Below the pieces are notes generated by a model. That model did not search any database. It was not told where the DNA came from and worked only from the letters and a program-made list of their open reading frames with translations. A stretch of 64,000 bases of DNA from an uncultured Opitutia bacterium (GTDB taxonomy: Bacteria > Verrucomicrobiota > Verrucomicrobiia > Opitutales > Opitutaceae), in the NCBI GenBank assembly GCA_903825285.1, contig CAIJZY010000031.1:1-64000 (forward strand), in the 5' to 3' direction. Below, in pieces: positions 59,831 to 64,000 of this stretch. Numbering within the stretch: position 1 is the first letter of the stretch; each line of letters starts with the position of its first letter. The position numbers were made by a program, and so were the translations under genes.

Positions 59831-61264
59831 ATGAACCGTTTCCGCCTCCTCGCCCTGCTCGGCGTCCTGGCCGCGCTGTGCGCGCGCGCCGGCGCGGAGG
59901 AGCGCAATGCGTGGCCGGTGCGGGTGGCGCAGCAGGACGAGTCCGGCGCGGTCATTGCGTGGGAAGGGCTCGGGCCGCTGCTGTTTGGGCAGACGACGGA
60001 GGAAGGTGGCACCGTGGCGGGCTTCCGGCCATTCTATGTGCGCCGCGCGGACGCCACGGGCCTGACCACCCGGACCACCGTGCTATACCCGGTGTTCATC
60101 TATCGGGCGGACAGCGAGCGGTACAAGTGGACCGTACTCAACCTCATCACCGGGAGCAGGCCCCAGCCGGGAGCCGTGGCGAAGGCGGCGGATCCGACGA
60201 AGGCCTTTGATTTCTGGATTTTCTGGTTCTCGCGCGAGACCGGTTCGCCCGAGACCTCCTACCACGCGTTCTTCCCTGTCCTCGGCACGATCAAGTACCG
60301 CTTCGGTTTCGACCGGCTCACGTGGGTGCTCTGGCCGGTTTATCTGCGGTCGGAGAGCAAGGGAACCGTCACGACCTCCACCCCCTGGCCGTTCCTCCGG
60401 GTCACGCAGGGCACCGAGCAGGGCTTCGCGCTGTGGCCGCTGCTGGGCTGGCGCGACCGGCCGGAGCGCTTCCATCGGACATTCTTCCTCTGGCCGCTGG
60501 GCTGGAACAACACGATCCAGCCGGCGGAGGACGCCCCCGCCGGGACGGCACCGGAGCGGCAGGTGGGCTTCATCCCCTTCTACACGCGGCTGGAGCGTCC
60601 CGGATTCCTCGACCAGAATGTGGTCTGGCCGTTCTTCGGCCACACGGAGCGCACGCTGCCGACGCCCTACCACGAGTCCCGGTACCTCTGGCCCTTCCTG
60701 GTCCAGGGCCGCGGGGAGAACCTCTACGTGAACCGCTGGGCGCCGTTCTACACCCACTCGATCCGGAAAGGCGTGGACAAGACCTGGGTGCTGTGGCCGG
60801 TGCTGCGCCAGGCGAGCTGGACGGAGGGCCGCGTGGCGCAGACCAAGACCCAGTTCCTCTATTTCGTCTATTGGTCGCTGGAGCAGCACAGCCGGACCAA
60901 TCCGCGGGCGGCGCCGGCCGAGCGCACGCATCTCTGGCCGCTGTTCAGCCGGTGGGACAACGGCGCGGGCCGGCGGCAGTTCCAGCTGCTCAGCCCGCTG
61001 GAGGTCTTCTTTCCGGGCAACGAGCCGGTGCGCGACGCCTGGACGCCGCTCTTCGCACTCTACCGCTCCGACGAGCGTGCGCCCGACGACCGGCGCTGGT
61101 CGGCGCTGTGGGGGGCGCTGACCTGGCGGCGGCAGCCGGACGGGGAGGAATTCCACCTCGGGCCGCTCCTCCGCTGGCAGCGCCGGGCCGGGGAACGGAA
61201 TGGACACGTCTTCTGGTTCGATTTTCAGCCCAAACCCGACAGGCTGCCCCCGGCGTCCCGCTGA
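59831..61264 (+). CDS. secreted protein with repeated 'LWP(L/F)' motifs, first gene of the mla operon
   Basis: MNRFRLLALLGVLAALCARAGA signal; recurrent WPVYLR, WPFLRV, LWPLLGW, LWPLGW, VWPFFGH, LWPFLV, LWPVLR, LWPLFSR; stop TGA within 1-2 nt of mlaE start. Confidence 0.75.
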   Translation: MNRFRLLALLGVLAALCARAGAEERNAWPVRVAQQDESGAVIAWEGLGPLLFGQTTEEGGTVAGFRPFYVRRADATGLTTRTTVLYPVFIYRADSERYKWTVLNLITGSRPQPGAVAKAADPTKAFDFWIFWFSRETGSPETSYHAFFPVLGTIKYRFGFDRLTWVLWPVYLRSESKGTVTTSTPWPFLRVTQGTEQGFALWPLLGWRDRPERFHRTFFLWPLGWNNTIQPAEDAPAGTAPERQVGFIPFYTRLERPGFLDQNVVWPFFGHTERTLPTPYHESRYLWPFLVQGRGENLYVNRWAPFYTHSIRKGVDKTWVLWPVLRQASWTEGRVAQTKTQFLYFVYWSLEQHSRTNPRAAPAERTHLWPLFSRWDNGAGRRQFQLLSPLEVFFPGNEPVRDAWTPLFALYRSDERAPDDRRWSALWGALTWRRQPDGEEFHLGPLLRWQRRAGERNGHVFWFDFQPKPDRLPPASR

Positions 61265-61265
61265 C

Positions 61266-62018
61266 ATGAAACAGCTCCTCTCCATTTTCGAAAGCTTCGG
61301 CAGCACGCTGGAACTCCTCGTGCGCGCCGGCTCGTACGTCGGCACGCTGCCGCGCCAGCGGGCGCGCTTCATCGAGCAGTGCTACCTGATCGGCTACACC
61401 ACGCTGCCGATCGTGGCCATCCTCAGCTTCTTCATCGGCAGCGTGCTCGCGCTGCAGGCCGGCTATTCGATGCAGAATTTCGGGGCCAAGCAGTTCATTG
61501 GCTCGCTGGTGGGCCTCTCCATGGCGCGCGAGCTCGGCCCCGTCATGGTGGCCATCCTGCTCGCCGGCCGCGTCGGGTCCGCCATCACCGCCGAGCTGGC
61601 GTCCATGAAGGTCTACCAGGAGGTCGACGCGCTGGTGACGATGAACATCCCGCCCGCCCGCATGCTCGTCTTGCCGCGGCTGGCGGCCGCCCTGGCCATG
61701 GTCCCCGTGCTCGCGATCATCGCCGACCTCGTCGGCTGGTTCGGCGGCGCCATCGTGGCGAAGTACGTCGCCTTCATCAGCATCGAGCCCGAGTCCTATT
61801 TCGCGGTGCTGCGGCGCTACATGGTTTTCAAGGACGTGCTCAACGGCCTGATCAAGGCCGAGAGCTTCGGCTTCGTCGTGGTCCTGGTCTGCTGCAACAT
61901 CGGCCTCAACACCCGCGGCGGCCCGCGGGAAATCGGCGCGGCGGTCACCCGCGCGGTCGTCGTGTCACTCATCCTCATCCTCGTGCTCGATTATTTCATC
62001 ACGAAGGCGCTGATGTAA
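61266..62018 (+). CDS. mlaE: MlaE-family ABC transporter permease
   Basis: MKQLLSIFESFGSTLELLVRAGSYVGTLPRQRARFIEQCYLIGYTTLPIVAILSFFIGSVLALQ...LSMARELGPVMVAILLAGRVGSAITAELASMKVYQEVDAL. Confidence 0.95.
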   Translation: MKQLLSIFESFGSTLELLVRAGSYVGTLPRQRARFIEQCYLIGYTTLPIVAILSFFIGSVLALQAGYSMQNFGAKQFIGSLVGLSMARELGPVMVAILLAGRVGSAITAELASMKVYQEVDALVTMNIPPARMLVLPRLAAALAMVPVLAIIADLVGWFGGAIVAKYVAFISIEPESYFAVLRRYMVFKDVLNGLIKAESFGFVVVLVCCNIGLNTRGGPREIGAAVTRAVVVSLILILVLDYFITKALM

Positions 62019-62027
62019 TCCGCCGCC

Positions 62028-62834
62028 ATGCCCGCCTGCTCCCCCACCCGCAATCCGTTCACCGCCCAGGAGACCCCGGCCGTCGGCGTGGCCATCGAGG
62101 GCCTGAGCAAGAGCTTCGGCCCTCGCCTGGTGCTCGACAACATCACGCTCAGCGTCGAGCCGGGTGAGATCTTCGTGCTCATGGGCCCCAGCGGCTCCGG
62201 CAAGAGCGTCCTGCTGCGGCACATCGTGGGCCTGGAGGCGCCCTCCGCGGGCCGGGTGACCATCAACCGCCAGGACGCCACGGCCGAGACCACGCGCGAG
62301 CACGTGCGCATGGCCATCGTCTTCCAGGCCGGCGCGCTGTTCAATTCCCTCTCGGTCTACGACAATCTCGCCCTCTACCTGCGCGAGCACCGCGTGACCA
62401 ACGAGGCCGGGATCCGCGAGAAGGTCATGCGCGCCCTGCAGATCCTCTCGCTCGAGGGCGCGGCGGAGAAATTCCCGTCCGAGCTCTCCGGCGGCATGAA
62501 GAAACGCGTGGCGATCGCCCGGGCCCTCGTGATGGAGCCGCAGCTGATGCTCTACGACGAGCCGACCAGCGAGCTCGACCCTGTGATGTCCGCCACGATC
62601 AGCGAGATCATTGCCTCGCTGAAGAACGAGTACCACGTCACCACGGTGGTCGTGTCCCACGACCGCGACCTCGCGCTCAACATCGCGGAGCGGGTGGGCA
62701 TCCTGATGGACGGCCGCCTCATTTTCCTCGGGACGCCCGACCAGCTTCGCCAGCCGGAGGACCCGCAGGTGGCCAATTTCCTCTATCCGAAGATCGACCT
62801 GAAGAATCCGCGCTACAAGCAACTGGAGACCTGA
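62028..62834 (+). CDS. mlaF: MlaF-family ABC transporter ATP-binding protein
   Basis: Walker A GPSGSGKSV; signature LSGGMKKRVAIARAL; Walker B LMLYDEPTSELDPV. Confidence 0.95.
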   Translation: MPACSPTRNPFTAQETPAVGVAIEGLSKSFGPRLVLDNITLSVEPGEIFVLMGPSGSGKSVLLRHIVGLEAPSAGRVTINRQDATAETTREHVRMAIVFQAGALFNSLSVYDNLALYLREHRVTNEAGIREKVMRALQILSLEGAAEKFPSELSGGMKKRVAIARALVMEPQLMLYDEPTSELDPVMSATISEIIASLKNEYHVTTVVVSHDRDLALNIAERVGILMDGRLIFLGTPDQLRQPEDPQVANFLYPKIDLKNPRYKQLET

Positions 62835-62838
62835 AACC

Positions 62839-63831
62839 ATGCAAAACTCACAACAGACCGCCCGTGTCGGGCTCTTCTTCATCCTCGGCCTCGCCCTCAC
62901 CTGGGTCACCTTCGAGACCCTCAGCGGCGGCCGCGTCTTCAAGAACAAGGGCTACACGCTCATCGCGGGCTTCGAGAGCCTGAAGGAGCTGAAGGAGGGC
63001 GACGACGTCCGCATGGCCGGCGTGAAGGTCGGAGTCGTCGAGAAGACCCGCCTCGCCGGCCGCCGGGCCGAGGCCATCCTCCGCATCGAGGGCGACACGA
63101 AGATCCCCAGCGACGCCACCGCCAGCATCGTCATGGCCGGGCTTATCGGGACCAACTACATCGGCGTCGACCTCGGCTCGGCCGGCGTGCCGCCCCTCGC
63201 CCCCGGCTCCGAGATCCGCACCAAGGTCACGCCCGACATCAACGCGATCATGACCGAGCTGGGCAACCTGGGCCAGAAGCTGGAGGGCGCGCTCGGCGCC
63301 TTCGGCAACAGCATGAACGGCGACGGCCGGAATCCCGGGCTGTTCCAGAAGCTCGACCGGCTCGTGACGGAGAACGGCGAGCGCGTGAACACCACGATGA
63401 CCAACCTCCAGGAGATCACCACCAAGCTCAACCGCGGCGAGGGCACGCTCGGCAAGCTGGTCAACGACCCCGCGCTGCACGACGAGCTCGTCGCCGCCGT
63501 GGGCGAGATCAAGACGACCGCCACGCAGGCCCGCGTCTTCGTCACCGACGCACAGGGCCTGCTCGCCCAGGTGAAGACCGGCAAGGGTCCGCTTGGCACC
63601 CTGGTCTATGACGAGGCCGCCGCCAACGACCTCAAGGCCACCGTCGCCAACCTCCGCCAGGTCTCGGACAAGCTGGCCAAGGGCGAGGGCACGCTCGGCA
63701 AGCTCATCAACGACGACTCCCTCTTCACCTCCGCCCAGAGCACGCTGCGCAAGGCGGACCGCGCCATCGACGGCCTCGACGACTCCGGCCCCATCACGGC
63801 CGTGGGCATCGTGGCCAAGTCGCTGTTCTAA
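62839..63831 (+). CDS. mlaD: MCE-family (MlaD) substrate-binding protein
   Basis: N-terminal TM + MCE domain (FESLKELKEGDDVRMAGVKVGVVEKTRLAGRRAEAILRIEGDTKIPSDATASIVMAGLIGTNYIGVDLG); C-terminal repeated GEGTLGKL. Confidence 0.94.
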   Translation: MQNSQQTARVGLFFILGLALTWVTFETLSGGRVFKNKGYTLIAGFESLKELKEGDDVRMAGVKVGVVEKTRLAGRRAEAILRIEGDTKIPSDATASIVMAGLIGTNYIGVDLGSAGVPPLAPGSEIRTKVTPDINAIMTELGNLGQKLEGALGAFGNSMNGDGRNPGLFQKLDRLVTENGERVNTTMTNLQEITTKLNRGEGTLGKLVNDPALHDELVAAVGEIKTTATQARVFVTDAQGLLAQVKTGKGPLGTLVYDEAAANDLKATVANLRQVSDKLAKGEGTLGKLINDDSLFTSAQSTLRKADRAIDGLDDSGPITAVGIVAKSLF

Positions 63832-63843
63832 GCCCGGTCGGCT

Positions 63844-63882
63844 GGACAAAAAAGGGCGCGCCGGTCGGGCGCGCCCTGGGTG
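63844..63882 (-). terminator. hairpin terminator candidate of the minus-strand argG-like gene
   Basis: aaaaaagggcgcgcc-ggtcg-ggcgcgccc on plus; T-tract follows on minus. Confidence 0.75.
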
Positions 63883-63898
63883 AGGGATGGGAAGCGGC

Positions 63899-64000
63899 TC
63901 AGCCGAGCTTCGGTCCGCGCTGCGCCAGCGTGCGCGCGCGGAGCCGCAGGCCGTTGAGGCGGATGAAGCCCGTGGCGTCGGTCTGGTTGTACCAGCTCTT
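63899..64000 (-). CDS. argG: argininosuccinate synthase C-terminus (5' part outside window)
   Basis: Minus frame ...[33 protein letters not shown] resembles the ArgG C-terminus. Confidence 0.7.
   Translation of the reverse strand, partial: KSWYNQTDATGFIRLNGLRLRARTLAQRGPKLG

Overview
High-GC (visually about 65-70%) window that reads like an Opitutaceae/Verrucomicrobiota chromosome. This lineage call is an inference from protein style and intergenic repeats; no database was searched. Main content, left to right: sdhC-sdhA (sdhA cut by the window edge), an AMP-ligase-like gene, a NUDIX gene and a LysM gene. Next is a tRNA-Pro carrying a 2.1-kb decayed integrative mini-island (24-bp att direct repeats, integrase C-terminal remnant, TPR cargo). 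Then come purU, a quinone oxidoreductase, carB, a TPR lipoprotein paired with a YiiX-like hydrolase, and an RHS/YD-repeat protein split by a frameshift in a T5 run with a small overlapping downstream gene (candidate toxin/immunity pair). After an unusual degenerate NtrC-like regulator, pilC and tRNA-Gly lies a large pectin/hexuronate utilisation locus (about 26.7-56.6 kb). It contains uxaC, a UxaE-like epimerase, SDRs, a XylR-like AraC regulator, three multi-domain CAZyme fusions, an ExuT-like MFS transporter, kduD, kduI, a TonB-dependent receptor, an IclR regulator and a LarA-like protein. The right end has rsmE, rsmD, an MBL-fold hydrolase, an mlaEFD operon led by a WP-repeat protein, and the 3' end of argG. 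Several different families of intergenic palindromic repeats are scattered through the window. The main hunting targets are the tRNA-Pro mini-island, the frameshifted RHS with its overlapping downstream gene, a TTCA-N4-TGAA operator set shared by the kduI/TonB-receptor intergenic region and the IclR promoter, AraC-type direct repeats at the uronate promoter, the degenerate NtrC-like regulator, and the fused pectinases.
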